NCBI GenBank assembly: GCA_002747185.1
Contig: PDTV01000004.1
Location: forward strand, 291,730-355,729
Length of the DNA stretch: 64,000 nt
DNA from: Candidatus Contendibacter odensensis
GTDB lineage: Bacteria; Pseudomonadota; Gammaproteobacteria; Competibacterales; Competibacteraceae
Reading direction: 5' to 3'
The notes beneath the pieces are model-generated. The model did no database searches, was not told the DNA's origin, and saw nothing but the letters and a program-made list of their open reading frames with translations. How positions within the stretch are numbered: the first letter of the stretch is position 1; each line of letters begins with the position of its first letter. Positions 32,049 through 42,828 of this stretch are shown here, in pieces. The position numbers were made by a program, and so were the translations under genes.

Positions 32049-32735
32049 CTATATCGCTGTGCCTATTTGATAAAACCCAAAGAAAATCACCAATAATCCG
32101 GCAAGATGTCGCATGGCAGGATGCTGTATAAGACGTGTTATTGTTGCAGCAAATAGACCCATTGCCAGCAAAGCAGGTAACGTGCCAAGTCCAAAGCCAA
32201 GCATCAGCAGGCCACCCTTTGCAGCACTGCCTGCACTGATAGCCCAAACCAATACACTATAGACCAGTCCACACGGCAGCCAGCCCCATACCAGGCCGAT
32301 GCCTAGTGCTTGCGTAGGGGTGCGTATCGGTAATAAGCATCGTCCTAGCGGCTCAATGTGTTGCCACAATACGATGCCGCCTATCCGCTCAAGGTGAGCC
32401 AATCCTGTCCACCATCCATCCAGATAAAGACCAAGCAAGATCATGAATAATCCAGCCAGTACTTGCAGGATGAGCTGGGCATGTTGTACAGAAGTTAAGT
32501 GTGCTGTAACCCATGCGCCTAAACCGCCAGCCAATAGTCCTGCGATGACATAGCTGCTGATTCGCCCCAGATTATAAGCGAGAAGGTACGGTAGGCGACT
32601 TTGTAACGGATGTACTGAAGCTGGAGACAAGCCCATTGTCAATGCGCCGACAATACCACCACACATACCAAAACAGTGCACACCACCTGTGAGCCCAAGT
32701 AGAAAGGCTGTTACGTAAAGTGGTTCAATACTCAA
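32049..32735 (-). CDS. Sulfite exporter TauE/SafE-like membrane protein (COG2836 type)
   Basis: LLGLTGGVHCFGMCGGIVGALTMG; GLVWGWLPCGLVYSVLVWA. Confidence 0.85.
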   Translation of the reverse strand: MSIEPLYVTAFLLGLTGGVHCFGMCGGIVGALTMGLSPASVHPLQSRLPYLLAYNLGRISSYVIAGLLAGGLGAWVTAHLTSVQHAQLILQVLAGLFMILLGLYLDGWWTGLAHLERIGGIVLWQHIEPLGRCLLPIRTPTQALGIGLVWGWLPCGLVYSVLVWAISAGSAAKGGLLMLGFGLGTLPALLAMGLFAATITRLIQHPAMRHLAGLLVIFFGFYQIGTAI

Positions 32736-32747
32736 TAATGATGATCT

Positions 32748-33599
32748 CTAGCGTAAGACGATGGTTTTGCTGCCATTTAGAAATACACGCCGCTCCAGGT
32801 AATAGTGAATCGCTCGTGCTAATACAATGTTTTCAATATCACGCCCAACAGCAGCTAATTGTTCCGGTGTATGCGCATGATTAACCCGTTCGACTTCTTG
32901 TTCAATAATTGGCCCTTCATCCAGATTGGCAGTCACATAATGCGCAGTTGCCCCGATGAGCTTTACGCCGCGAGCATAGGCTTGATGATAGGGTTTGGCG
33001 CCTTTAAATCCTGGCAAAAAGGAATGGTGGATATTAATCACGCGCCCTTCTAGCGTTTTACAGAGTTCAGGTGAAAGTATTTGCATATAGCGAGCGAGTA
33101 TCACCAAATCAGTTTGGGTTTGGTTCACAATATCCAGGATTTGTTGCTCTTGCTGGCGCTTGGTGTCCCGAGTAACGGGCAGATAATGGAACGGTATTGA
33201 GTGCCACGTCGCTAGATGCTCCAGATGACGGTGGTTGGAAACAATCGCCGAAATATCCATCGGCAATGCACCGGTGCGATGTCGATACAGCAGGTCATTA
33301 AGACAGTGCTCTGCTTTTGACACCAAAATCATCACACGGGGACGTTGATGCGGGTTGTACAAGTACCAGTGCATTTCAAAATAACGACCTAAAGGTTGAA
33401 GTTCTTTAAGTAACATGGGTTCAGTAGTTTGATCCATGTCGAACACGATTCGTATAAAAAATTGTCCCGACTCAGTGTCGCTGAATTGATTGGACTCAAC
33501 GATATTGGCGCGATGGGTTGCCAATACACCCGATACAGCGGCAACAATACCAACACGGTCGGGGCAGGCGATGGTCAGGATATAGCGAAAGGATTTCAT
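32748..33599 (-). CDS. purU: Formyltetrahydrofolate deformylase
   Basis: ACT domain plus formyltransferase motif VINIHHSFLPGFKGAKPYHQAY. Confidence 0.95.
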   Translation of the reverse strand: MKSFRYILTIACPDRVGIVAAVSGVLATHRANIVESNQFSDTESGQFFIRIVFDMDQTTEPMLLKELQPLGRYFEMHWYLYNPHQRPRVMILVSKAEHCLNDLLYRHRTGALPMDISAIVSNHRHLEHLATWHSIPFHYLPVTRDTKRQQEQQILDIVNQTQTDLVILARYMQILSPELCKTLEGRVINIHHSFLPGFKGAKPYHQAYARGVKLIGATAHYVTANLDEGPIIEQEVERVNHAHTPEQLAAVGRDIENIVLARAIHYYLERRVFLNGSKTIVLR

Positions 33600-33743
33600 G
33601 ATTTTTTTAGAAGTAGAAGTAACTGAGCGAAAAGCTGCGCAGGATAACGCACGTTAAACTGTATCCTGCAAGTGCTTTGCGGTCTTGAGTCATCAGAATG
33701 AGCGGGTAACTGGACGATTATTTTGATAGGCGCGGTAAGAGTT

Positions 33744-34232
33744 TTACAAAATTACATGGCGGGGTCGGGCATCCAGTTGGGTCTGCAAAATACGATCCCA
33801 AGCGGTACGACACGCACCCGATGACCCCGGCAGGCAAAAGATCAAGGTAGCATTTGCAAGACCGGCTAGCGCCCGTGATTGCAGGGTTACCGCGCCTGTT
33901 TCTTCCCGGGACAACAGGCGAAATAGTTCACCAAAGCCTTGAATTACCTTGTCCAGCAGGTGGTGAATAGCCTCAGGGGTGCTGTCAGGCCGGGTTATGC
34001 CGGTGCCACCGGTGATCAGAATCACCTGAATTACCGGGTCAATGATCCAGTTGGAAACAGTAGCACGGATACGATAACTATCATCAGGAACGATGGTTTT
34101 TTCCGCTAATTGATGCCCTGCAGCTATGAGGCGCTCTACCAGTGTTTGGCCAGAGGTGTCATCAGCTTCCGTACGTGTATCCGAAACAGTCAGCACGGTG
34201 ATGATGAGTGGTACAAATGTATCATTATTCAT
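33744..34232 (-). CDS. moaB: Molybdenum cofactor biosynthesis protein B
   Basis: VLTVSDTRTEADDTSGQTLVERL; ILITGGTGITRPDSTPEAI. Confidence 0.93.
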   Translation of the reverse strand: MNNDTFVPLIITVLTVSDTRTEADDTSGQTLVERLIAAGHQLAEKTIVPDDSYRIRATVSNWIIDPVIQVILITGGTGITRPDSTPEAIHHLLDKVIQGFGELFRLLSREETGAVTLQSRALAGLANATLIFCLPGSSGACRTAWDRILQTQLDARPRHVIL

Positions 34233-34872
34233 TGGTATTGTTGTTTAAAACAGGTTCCAGTACAGGCCACACATTATCCAGGATCCGCGGCTGCGCTTCA
34301 GCAGTGGGGTGTAGTCCATCAGCCTGAATGAGTGCGGGCTGGCCCGCTACGCCGTTGAGCAGGAACGGGATCAGGGTGATAGTGTGTTGTTTGGCGACTT
34401 CTCTGAAAGTGTCCTGGAATTTTTGGGCATACAAGGCGCCGTAATTGGGTGGAATACGCATTTCTGCCAGTAGCACATGGGCATTGATCTGTTGTGATAA
34501 CGTAATCATTTTGGCCAGGTTATGGGCCATTAACATCGGTGGCTGGCCGCGTAGCCCATCATTGGCGCCGAGTTCGATGATCACGATGCCGGGGTGATGC
34601 TGTGCCAGTGCCACCGGTAGTCGGCTCAGTCCACCACTGCTGGTATCGCCGCTGATGCTGGCGTTGATAACTTTGTGTGGATAGCCTTGTTTAGCGAGTC
34701 GCTGCTGTAGCAAATTGACCCAGCCATGTTCAACCGATAGGCCATAAGCAGCACTGAGGCTGTCACCTAATACCAGAATAACCGGCGCTTTGGCATGAAC
34801 CGGTATGCCATATCCAGGCACTAAGCAAGGTAGTAACAGTAGTAACCAGCGTAAGCAATTTGTTTTCATCAT
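34225..34872 (-). CDS. tesA: TesA-like SGNH/GDSL arylesterase/thioesterase
   Basis: VILVLGDSLSAAYGLSVEHGWVNLL; divergent from the ybbAP-type transporter. Confidence 0.88.
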   Translation of the reverse strand: MMKTNCLRWLLLLLPCLVPGYGIPVHAKAPVILVLGDSLSAAYGLSVEHGWVNLLQQRLAKQGYPHKVINASISGDTSSGGLSRLPVALAQHHPGIVIIELGANDGLRGQPPMLMAHNLAKMITLSQQINAHVLLAEMRIPPNYGALYAQKFQDTFREVAKQHTITLIPFLLNGVAGQPALIQADGLHPTAEAQPRILDNVWPVLEPVLNNNTNE

Positions 34873-34899
34873 CGGAATCAGAAAAAGCGACCCTATATT

Positions 34900-35664
34900 A
34901 TGGCGTATCAAAGAGAAATAAATCATGGCACTAGCGTAGCGCCGGTATCTGGTTTGGACAACATAAAGGACGCCGGCATTGTGCAGGCTGTGCAGCTTAG
35001 CAAACAGGTCATCAGTCCAGAAGGGGTATTACGGATACTTGATACTATCAGCTTCAGTATTACTGCAGGTGAGAGTGTAGCCGTGGTGGGCGCATCAGGG
35101 TCGGGTAAATCGACTTTGCTCAGCTTGCTGGCTGGCCTGGATACACCGAGTGCAGGGCAGGTGTGGTTGGCCGGTGCGAATCTAGGGCAGCTTGATGAGG
35201 ATGGCCGTGCTTTATTACGGGCACAACGTGTTGGTTTTGTATTTCAGTCTTTCCAGTTGTTGGTTGGATTGACTGCGCTGGAAAATATTATGCTGCCGTT
35301 GGAATTGGCTGGTAATCCTGACGCTCATGCACAAGCCCTGGAATTGTTGGGGCGGGTTGGCTTACACGCACGCGCACGCCATTATCCGTCACAGCTTTCC
35401 GGTGGTGAGCAACAGCGGGTGGCTATCGCGCGCGCTTTTGCCGGTAATCCTGACGTATTGTTTGCCGATGAACCCACCGGTAATCTTGATCAGAAAACCG
35501 GCCATCGTATCGTTGAGTTGCTATTTGCATTGAACCGGGAGCAGGGGACAACGCTGGTGCTGGTGACTCATGATGCTGAGTTGGCTTCCTATTGTGACCG
35601 GATTTTGGAATTAGACGATGGGCACATGATGGAACGAACCATGCCGCCGGCCCTTGGGGATTGA
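34900..35664 (+). CDS. ybbA: ABC transporter ATP-binding protein (YbbA-like)
   Basis: Walker [34 protein letters not shown]. Confidence 0.88.
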   Translation: MAYQREINHGTSVAPVSGLDNIKDAGIVQAVQLSKQVISPEGVLRILDTISFSITAGESVAVVGASGSGKSTLLSLLAGLDTPSAGQVWLAGANLGQLDEDGRALLRAQRVGFVFQSFQLLVGLTALENIMLPLELAGNPDAHAQALELLGRVGLHARARHYPSQLSGGEQQRVAIARAFAGNPDVLFADEPTGNLDQKTGHRIVELLFALNREQGTTLVLVTHDAELASYCDRILELDDGHMMERTMPPALGD

Positions 35665-38218
35665 GGCGATGTCGATGATAACCAAAACGAAGGTGCCTTT
35701 ACCTGAAACGCCGGTAGTGGGTTGGTGCAATATAAGTGCTATGGCGTTACGCGCTTTAGGTCGTGATTGGCAGTCGGGTGAGTTGCGGGTTCTGGCGATG
35801 GCGATATTGATTGCAGTTGCCAGTGTGGCTGCTGTTGGATTTTTTAATGATCGTATCCAGCAAGCGATGGAACATAAAGCCAGTGAGTTGCTGGGTGCGG
35901 ACCTGGTGGTTTCTGCCACCGCACCGATCCAGTCATTACTGGTGGATGAAGTGCGGCGACGTGGCTTGGAAAGCGCACAAATAATGAGTTTTCGCAGTGT
36001 GGTGCTCAAAGGGGAGTTGACACAACTGACTGAAGTCAAAGCGGTGGGTTTGGGTTATCCATTGCGGGGCGCATTGCAGGTGAGCGCTCGCTCGTTTACC
36101 ACGCCGCAGATCACCGATACCATTCCGGCTCCTGGCCAGGTCTGGCCGGATGAGCGCTTATCACAATTACTCGATCTAGACGTGGGTGATACGCTCCATC
36201 TCGGTGCGCGTGCGTTTCGGGTTGAGCATATTTTGAGCGGTGAGCCTGATCGTGCTGGTGATTTGTTCAGTATCGCGCCGCGTCTGATGATGAATGTAAG
36301 CGATGTCCCCTCAACCAAACTGGTTCAGCCCGGGAGTCGTGTTGAGTATCGGTTGCTGTTAACCGGTGATATGGCGGCGCTTGATGGGTTTAAACGCTGG
36401 GCGAAATCTCGGCTGAAGCGGTATGAGAAGTTGCAGGGAGTACGGGATGCCCGTGCCGAACTGCGCATTGCACTGGAGCGGGCACAACGGTTTTTCAATC
36501 TGGCCGCGCTGGTGAGTGTGATTGTAGCGGGTGTCGGAGTAGCGGTTGCCGTTCGCCGCTTTGCAGCGCGTCACTGGGATAGTGTCGCTATTCTGCGCTG
36601 TATGGGTGCAACCGAAACCCTGACTGTCAGGTTATTCACACTGGAATTATCTGCATTGGCGCTGCTGGCCGGTATAGCGGGTTTGATCGTGGGCTATCTG
36701 GGTCAGTATGGTTTAAGTCATGTCCTTGGGCAGTTGATCAGTGATACTGCACTGCCATTACCGTCGTGGAAACCGGTGTTACCCGCCCTGGTGACCGGCT
36801 TCATTACACTGCTTGGTTTTGGGTTGCCGCCACTGTTGCGTTTGCGGGAAGTGCCACCGCTACGTGTATTGCGTCGTGACCTTGATCCGGTCAATCCACG
36901 ACTACTGATGTTGTATGGTCCTGCTGTAATGGCTGTGATGGCGCTATTGATCTGGCAAGCAGGTGAATGGCAATTGGCGGGTTATATCTGCCTGGGTGTG
37001 GCCGGAACAGCAATAGTATTGTCGCTGGCAGCCTGGGGGTTAGTGAACGCACTGCGTTTATTGCGTGGGCGCGTGGGCATATCCTGGCGATTTGGGCTGG
37101 CCAATATCGCTCGGCGTGGCGCCGGTAGTGTGGTGCAAGTGGTCGCACTCGGATTAGGCTTGATGGCGTTACTGATGCTGACACTGTTACGAACCGATTT
37201 GCTGAGTAGTTGGCGTGCCAGTTTGCCTGTGGATGCACCTAATCATTTTTTGATTAATATTCAACCCGACGAAGTGTCTGATGTGCGGGCTTATCTGCGT
37301 AAGCATGGTTTGCGTGATGTGGAATTATTCCCCATGGTGCGCGGGCGGCTGATCGCCATCAATGATCAGCCGGTTGCAGCGGATAACTACGACGATCCCC
37401 GCGCACAACGTCTGGTTACACGGGAATTTAATCTATCTTGGACCGAACATTTGCAGGACGATAACCGTATCCTTTCCGGGCGCTGGTGGCAAAGTGGTGA
37501 TCAGGCCCAAGGTGGTGCATCGGTAGAAGTCGGTTTGGCGGAGGCTTTGGGTATCGCAATGGGTGATACGTTACACTTCCAGGTTGCCGGTCAGATACAG
37601 AAAGCAAAGGTACTCAGTCTGCGAAGTGTAAAATGGGATTCATTTCGGGTTAATTTTTTTGTTGTATTTCCCGCTGGAGTACTGGATAGCTATCCGGCAA
37701 CCTGGATTACCAGCTTTTATCTTGCCACTGAACAGAAGCCGGTATTGGCTGATTTGGTACGGCGCTATCCATCGGTGACTATGCTTGATGTTGAGGTGCT
37801 GATGGAGAAAGTGCGTGACATCATCAATCGAGTGATTACCACTATTGAGTACATTTTTCTGTTCACTGTAGCCGCCGGACTGGTCGTTTTGTACGCCACG
37901 ATTCAAGCGACCCAGGATGAACGCCGCTTTGAAAGTGCAGTGCTACGTACATTAGGCGCGTCTCGGCGTGTTGTGCAGAAAAGCCTGCTGTCAGAGTTTG
38001 CTGCGCTGGGTTTTCTGGCAGGAGTACTCGCTGCAGTGACTGCAACATTTTTGAGCTATATACTAGCAGTATATAGTTTCGATTTTTCATACCCATTGAA
38101 TGGGTGGATCGTATTGCCGGGCAGCATGGCAGGTGCAATCGGAGTCGGGTTGGCTGGATGGTTGGGGACACGATCGGTATGGCATCAGCCACCTTGGTGC
38201 AGTTTACGGGAACTGTAG
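35654..38218 (+). CDS. ybbP: ABC transporter permease (YbbP-like, FtsX domains)
   Basis: 854 aa, duplicated FtsX-like membrane segments, overlaps ybbA-like gene. Confidence 0.88.
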   Translation: MGIEAMSMITKTKVPLPETPVVGWCNISAMALRALGRDWQSGELRVLAMAILIAVASVAAVGFFNDRIQQAMEHKASELLGADLVVSATAPIQSLLVDEVRRRGLESAQIMSFRSVVLKGELTQLTEVKAVGLGYPLRGALQVSARSFTTPQITDTIPAPGQVWPDERLSQLLDLDVGDTLHLGARAFRVEHILSGEPDRAGDLFSIAPRLMMNVSDVPSTKLVQPGSRVEYRLLLTGDMAALDGFKRWAKSRLKRYEKLQGVRDARAELRIALERAQRFFNLAALVSVIVAGVGVAVAVRRFAARHWDSVAILRCMGATETLTVRLFTLELSALALLAGIAGLIVGYLGQYGLSHVLGQLISDTALPLPSWKPVLPALVTGFITLLGFGLPPLLRLREVPPLRVLRRDLDPVNPRLLMLYGPAVMAVMALLIWQAGEWQLAGYICLGVAGTAIVLSLAAWGLVNALRLLRGRVGISWRFGLANIARRGAGSVVQVVALGLGLMALLMLTLLRTDLLSSWRASLPVDAPNHFLINIQPDEVSDVRAYLRKHGLRDVELFPMVRGRLIAINDQPVAADNYDDPRAQRLVTREFNLSWTEHLQDDNRILSGRWWQSGDQAQGGASVEVGLAEALGIAMGDTLHFQVAGQIQKAKVLSLRSVKWDSFRVNFFVVFPAGVLDSYPATWITSFYLATEQKPVLADLVRRYPSVTMLDVEVLMEKVRDIINRVITTIEYIFLFTVAAGLVVLYATIQATQDERRFESAVLRTLGASRRVVQKSLLSEFAALGFLAGVLAAVTATFLSYILAVYSFDFSYPLNGWIVLPGSMAGAIGVGLAGWLGTRSVWHQPPWCSLREL

Positions 38219-38414
38219 TTATTTGCTAGTGTTTCCATGCTGCATATTGGCCTGTAAAACTGAATTTTTAGGAAAATCGAAATCGCAATAAAGCTGATTC
38301 CGGCATCGTTTCTTCCCATAAGGGGGGCAAGAGAATAATCGTTGCTGTTGCTGCTGGCATGGGTAGTATACGCATCGAACCAACTTCATCTGAGCTGTGT
38401 GACCCAATAACGTT

Positions 38415-39860
38415 ATGGCATCATCCTTTTCTGACAACACTAATGGCACCGAAGTGATCGTGGCCGCACCACAGTCACAGCTACGAGTTCATTTTGAAAC
38501 GATCGATTTATGGGTGATCGATGGGCCGGATGCTGGCTTTGAAATCAGTTTGGGAGTGACTACTCTGCGTATTGGTTCAGCGCCGGATAATGATGTGGTG
38601 CTGAGCGATCGTGCCATCTCGCGCCATCATGCCGAGGTCAAAATAACACTTGAAGGATTGCTGTTGCGTGATTTGGATTCTACCAATGGCACCTTTATCA
38701 ATGGCGTGCGTATTACTGAAGCCTATGTCCCGCCTGAAGCAGAATGTACGTTGGGATATTCACGCTTGCAATTTCGTCAGCACACGGAAGAGCGTAGTGC
38801 AGCGGTTTTACGTCAGGAAGAGCGTCTGGGTGAGCTGGTGGGTGCCAGCGAACGTATGCGGGAATTGTATGCGCTGATTCGAGCCGTAGCCCCCACACCT
38901 ACAACAGTTCATTTGCATGGAGAATCAGGCTCTGGCAAGGAGCTGGTCGCCCGTACATTGCATGCCCTGTCTGGCCGTAAAGGGCCATTGGTGGTTTTTG
39001 ATGCCTCGGTGGCTGATCCAGAAATGGTGCGAAATGATCTTTTTGGTCATATCAAGGGTGCTTTTACCGGTGCAACCGGAGCACGCGAGGGCGCATTCCG
39101 TCAGGCCAATACCGGTACGCTGTTTATCGACGAAATCGGTGAGTTGCCGCTGGATTTACAGCCTCGGTTATTGCGGGTACTGGAAAGCCGCGAGGTGACA
39201 CCGATTGGTTCTGACCGATCGGTTCGGGTTGATGTTCGGGTCATTACAGCAACCCACCGTGATCTGGCCGCAATGGTAAGTGAAGGCTCATTCCGTTCTG
39301 ATTTGTATTACCGGCTATCGGTGATCCCTATAGAAATTCCACCCATACGGGAAATTCCTGAAGATATTCCGTTGATTGCTGAATACTTATGCCAAAAGAT
39401 GCAATTGAACTGCCGGATATCGAAGGCAGCCATGACCGTATTGCAAAATTACCCGTGGCCAGGTAATGGCCGTGAGCTACGTAATGCCTTGGAACGGGCG
39501 GCGGTCATCCGCGGTGATCAGGAGATTCGCCCTGAAGATTTGCTACTGCCCAAAGTCAGTATGCCAGGAGTGGCACCTGTACCGGAATTACCAGTGGTGG
39601 CCACGGAAGTCCAGGTGCTGCAGGCAGCGATAACTACACCTGTTGTGTCACCCGCTAACCCGCCAGCCTCGCTCCTGACCCCTGCCCCGACAACTGCTGC
39701 TGATGCACGTGCCCACCTGAAGGATATGGAGCGGCAAATGATTCTGGAAGCGTTGGAGCGTAATCAAAATAATAAAGCTGCGGTAGCACGTGAACTGGGT
39801 ATTCCATTGTCAACCTTAAAGCGCCGCCTCAAGGAATATGCCCTTAACGGCGATAATTAG
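38415..39860 (+). CDS. FHA-domain sigma-54-dependent transcriptional activator
   Basis: FHA LRIGSAPDNDVVLSDRAISRHHAEV; AAA+ GESGSGKELVARTLH; sigma-54-contact GAFTGA; Fis-type HTH NNKAAVARELGIPLSTLKRRLKEY. Confidence 0.93.
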   Translation: MASSFSDNTNGTEVIVAAPQSQLRVHFETIDLWVIDGPDAGFEISLGVTTLRIGSAPDNDVVLSDRAISRHHAEVKITLEGLLLRDLDSTNGTFINGVRITEAYVPPEAECTLGYSRLQFRQHTEERSAAVLRQEERLGELVGASERMRELYALIRAVAPTPTTVHLHGESGSGKELVARTLHALSGRKGPLVVFDASVADPEMVRNDLFGHIKGAFTGATGAREGAFRQANTGTLFIDEIGELPLDLQPRLLRVLESREVTPIGSDRSVRVDVRVITATHRDLAAMVSEGSFRSDLYYRLSVIPIEIPPIREIPEDIPLIAEYLCQKMQLNCRISKAAMTVLQNYPWPGNGRELRNALERAAVIRGDQEIRPEDLLLPKVSMPGVAPVPELPVVATEVQVLQAAITTPVVSPANPPASLLTPAPTTAADARAHLKDMERQMILEALERNQNNKAAVARELGIPLSTLKRRLKEYALNGDN

Positions 39861-40014
39861 ACACTTGTTGCCGGCGGCAATCGTGGAGCCGAGCTACGCT
39901 CCAGTCACCTGGCGGCTTGCGCCGCAACACGTCACTGGCGCCGACTGCGGTGTTGCTGCCTCGCAAGCACGCTTGCTCCGCTTCAATAGCCTCGCGGCCT
40001 CAGCTCCACGATTA

Positions 40015-41097
40015 TCAGGTGGGGCGTTTTTTCTCTGCCTGCTCTGCCAACGCCCAATGGACATGTTCCCGCACATTTTCGGAAGGATGCGTCAGACGCA
40101 TACGCAAGGCATCCATGACTGCCGGTGTATTTGGTGCGTTGCCCAGCGCTACAGCAATGTTGCGTAACCAGCGCTCGTGACCGATTCGACGAATAGCGCT
40201 GCCTTCTGTACGGCGCAGAAATTCCATTTCATCCCAGTGAAACAGCGCAATCAAATCCGGCGCATCCAGTCGGTGTCGGATACGAAAATCGGGTTCAACG
40301 GTGTTTTGAGCAAAACGGTTCCAGGGACAAACGAGCTGACAATCATCACAACCATAGATTCGATTGCCCATGGCACGACGGAATTGCAGCGGAATTGAGC
40401 CACGCAGCTCAATGGTGTGGTAAGAGATGCAGCGGCGGGCATCGACGCGATAAGCAGCAATAATAGCTTGGGTCGGACAAATTTCCAGACAGGCATTACA
40501 CTGTCCGCAGTGCGCCGTTGCCGGTTGATCGACGGGTAAAGGTAAATTAACGTAAATCTCGCCCAGGAAGAACCATGAGCCGACGCGCCGGTCAAGCAGG
40601 TTGCTGTGTTTGCCGATCCAGCCTAATCCTGCTTTTTGTGCTAATGCTTTTTCCAGTACGGGCGCACTGTCGGTAAAGACACGATAGCCAAATGCACCAA
40701 TAGCGTTGGTGATCTGCTTTGCTAGTTTTTGCAGGCGCTGGCGCAACAGTTTGTGATAATCTCGTCCCAGTGCATAACGGGAAATATACCCTAGATCCGG
40801 TCGCTTGAGGACATGCCATGGGTCAGCAGCATTCGATAGCCAGTAATTCATCCGTGCGGTAATGACCCGTAATGTTCCTGGCACCAGTTGTGCCGGGCGG
40901 CTACGTTTGGTTCCATGCCGCGCCATATAATCCATTTCACCGTGGTAGCCTGCTGTTAGCCAGTTCAGTAAGTAAACCTCGTGTTCATCCAGTGTAATAT
41001 CGCTAATACCGACGTGCTGAAAACCGAGGGAATGTCCCCAGGTTTTGATTGTGGTTGCCAGATTAGCAAGTTCAGTGGGTGATAACACAGAAGGCAT
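40015..41097 (-). CDS. queG: Epoxyqueuosine reductase
   Basis: 4Fe-4S motifs CGQCNACLEICPTQAI and CDDCQLVCPWN; VFTDSAPVLEKALAQKAGLGWIGKH. Confidence 0.95.
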   Translation of the reverse strand: MPSVLSPTELANLATTIKTWGHSLGFQHVGISDITLDEHEVYLLNWLTAGYHGEMDYMARHGTKRSRPAQLVPGTLRVITARMNYWLSNAADPWHVLKRPDLGYISRYALGRDYHKLLRQRLQKLAKQITNAIGAFGYRVFTDSAPVLEKALAQKAGLGWIGKHSNLLDRRVGSWFFLGEIYVNLPLPVDQPATAHCGQCNACLEICPTQAIIAAYRVDARRCISYHTIELRGSIPLQFRRAMGNRIYGCDDCQLVCPWNRFAQNTVEPDFRIRHRLDAPDLIALFHWDEMEFLRRTEGSAIRRIGHERWLRNIAVALGNAPNTPAVMDALRMRLTHPSENVREHVHWALAEQAEKKRPT

Positions 41098-41279
41098 CGT
41101 GGGTATTGATCCTGGAGTTGAAAACCTTTTTATCAGGCGGCTTTTATCCTAAAAGCTATCGATTTATCGGGGCGGTGCGATATCGTGTAGGATGGTTGCT
41201 GCCGGGTATTTTGAGCCGTACCGTTATCCTTAATTGTGATGCTGTTTTGCCGCAATCCTGTCAGCCAAGGAGATTTTCC

Positions 41280-42764
41280 ATGCGCGAACTACCCATTAGA
41301 TTATACCGTACCGCACAAGTGCGAGAGCTGGATCGCATCGCTATCGAAGATCGCGGTATTCCTGGTTACACGTTAATGAACCGTGCCGGTGAGGCTGCGT
41401 TTCGATTACTTTGCCAGCGCTGGCCAGCAGTACAGCGCATGGTAGTGCTTTGTGGTGGTGGCAACAATGGGGGTGATGGCTATGTCGTGGCGCGATTGGC
41501 CCATCAGTCCGGATTGACTGTACAGGTGCTGACATTAAAGGATCCTGGAACATTGGCCGGCGATGCCTTGACTGCGTACCAGGATGCCCATGCGCTGGAT
41601 ATACCGATTATTCCTTTTACCCCCAATGCGCTGAGCGAAGCAGAATTAATTGTCGATGCGATTTTTGGTACGGGTTTGGAGCGTGAGGTCAGTGGTATTT
41701 GGCGGGAAGCGATTGAGGCTGCAAATAAACATCATGCCGATATTTTGGCACTTGATATCCCTTCGGGCCTGCATGCGGATACAGGCGCCAGTCTGGGTAT
41801 CGTTGTACAGGCAAAGGCAACCATCACATTTATTGGCCTGAAGCAGGGACTCTACACCGGCCAGGGGCCGACCTGCTGTGGTGATCTCTATTTTGAGGAT
41901 CTCGATGTACCTGCTGACGTTTATTCAGTGATTCATCCTGCCTGCTGGCGCTATGCCGGTCAGGATCTAGGGACATGGTTGCCAAAACGCCCACGCAGTG
42001 GACACAAGGGGCTTTTTGGGCATGTGTTGATCATTGGTGGTGATTTGGGTATGGCCGGTGCAGCACGGATGGCTGCTGAAGCGGCTGCCCGTTGTGGTGC
42101 CGGATTGGTGAGTGTAGCAACCCGTTGTGCTCATGCCGGTTTGCAAGCAACCGTGTGTCCAGAACTGATGTTTCATGGTGTCGAGACACCGGAGGCATTG
42201 GAGCCTTTATTACGCCGAGCGACAATCATTGCGATTGGGCCGGGTCTGGGGCGTAATGATTGGGGACGAGCGATGCTGCATGCCACACTGGCCAGTGATA
42301 AGCCACTGATTATAGATGCCGATGGTTTGAATCAGTTGGTAGTTGAGCGTCATTATCGGGACGACTGGATTTTAACGCCCCATCCTGGTGAAGCGGCGCG
42401 GTTGCTGAAAATGTTGCCAGGTGAGGTCGAGGCCGATCGGTTTACGGCGGTTGAAGAGTTGGCGGTGCGTTTGGGTGGTACAGTGGTGCTCAAGGGAGCA
42501 GGCTCGCTGATTGCCAGTCGGAAAGCAGGCCAGGTTATGCTGTGTGCTGCCGGTAATCCGGGGATGGCAAGTGGTGGAATGGGGGATGTATTAACAGGTG
42601 TCATTGCTGCTTTACGCGGGCAAGGGTTGTCACCTTTCGTGGCAGCCAAGGTGGGCGTTTATCTGCATGGACGGGCAGGTGATCTGGCAGCACAAGCAGG
42701 TGGTGAACGCGGGTTATTGGCAACCGATTTGCTCCCTTTCTTGCGGCAATTAGTGAATCCATAA
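41280..42764 (+). CDS. nnr: Bifunctional NAD(P)H-hydrate epimerase/dehydratase
   Basis: N-terminal GGGNNGGDGYVVARLA; C-terminal AAGNPGMASGGMGDVLTGVIAAL. Confidence 0.94.
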   Translation: MRELPIRLYRTAQVRELDRIAIEDRGIPGYTLMNRAGEAAFRLLCQRWPAVQRMVVLCGGGNNGGDGYVVARLAHQSGLTVQVLTLKDPGTLAGDALTAYQDAHALDIPIIPFTPNALSEAELIVDAIFGTGLEREVSGIWREAIEAANKHHADILALDIPSGLHADTGASLGIVVQAKATITFIGLKQGLYTGQGPTCCGDLYFEDLDVPADVYSVIHPACWRYAGQDLGTWLPKRPRSGHKGLFGHVLIIGGDLGMAGAARMAAEAAARCGAGLVSVATRCAHAGLQATVCPELMFHGVETPEALEPLLRRATIIAIGPGLGRNDWGRAMLHATLASDKPLIIDADGLNQLVVERHYRDDWILTPHPGEAARLLKMLPGEVEADRFTAVEELAVRLGGTVVLKGAGSLIASRKAGQVMLCAAGNPGMASGGMGDVLTGVIAALRGQGLSPFVAAKVGVYLHGRAGDLAAQAGGERGLLATDLLPFLRQLVNP

Positions 42765-42828
42765 ATGATGATGAGACGGCGGTTATTGCGAAGCGTTAGT
42801 CCCCGGTAGCGAATTGGTGAATCCATAA

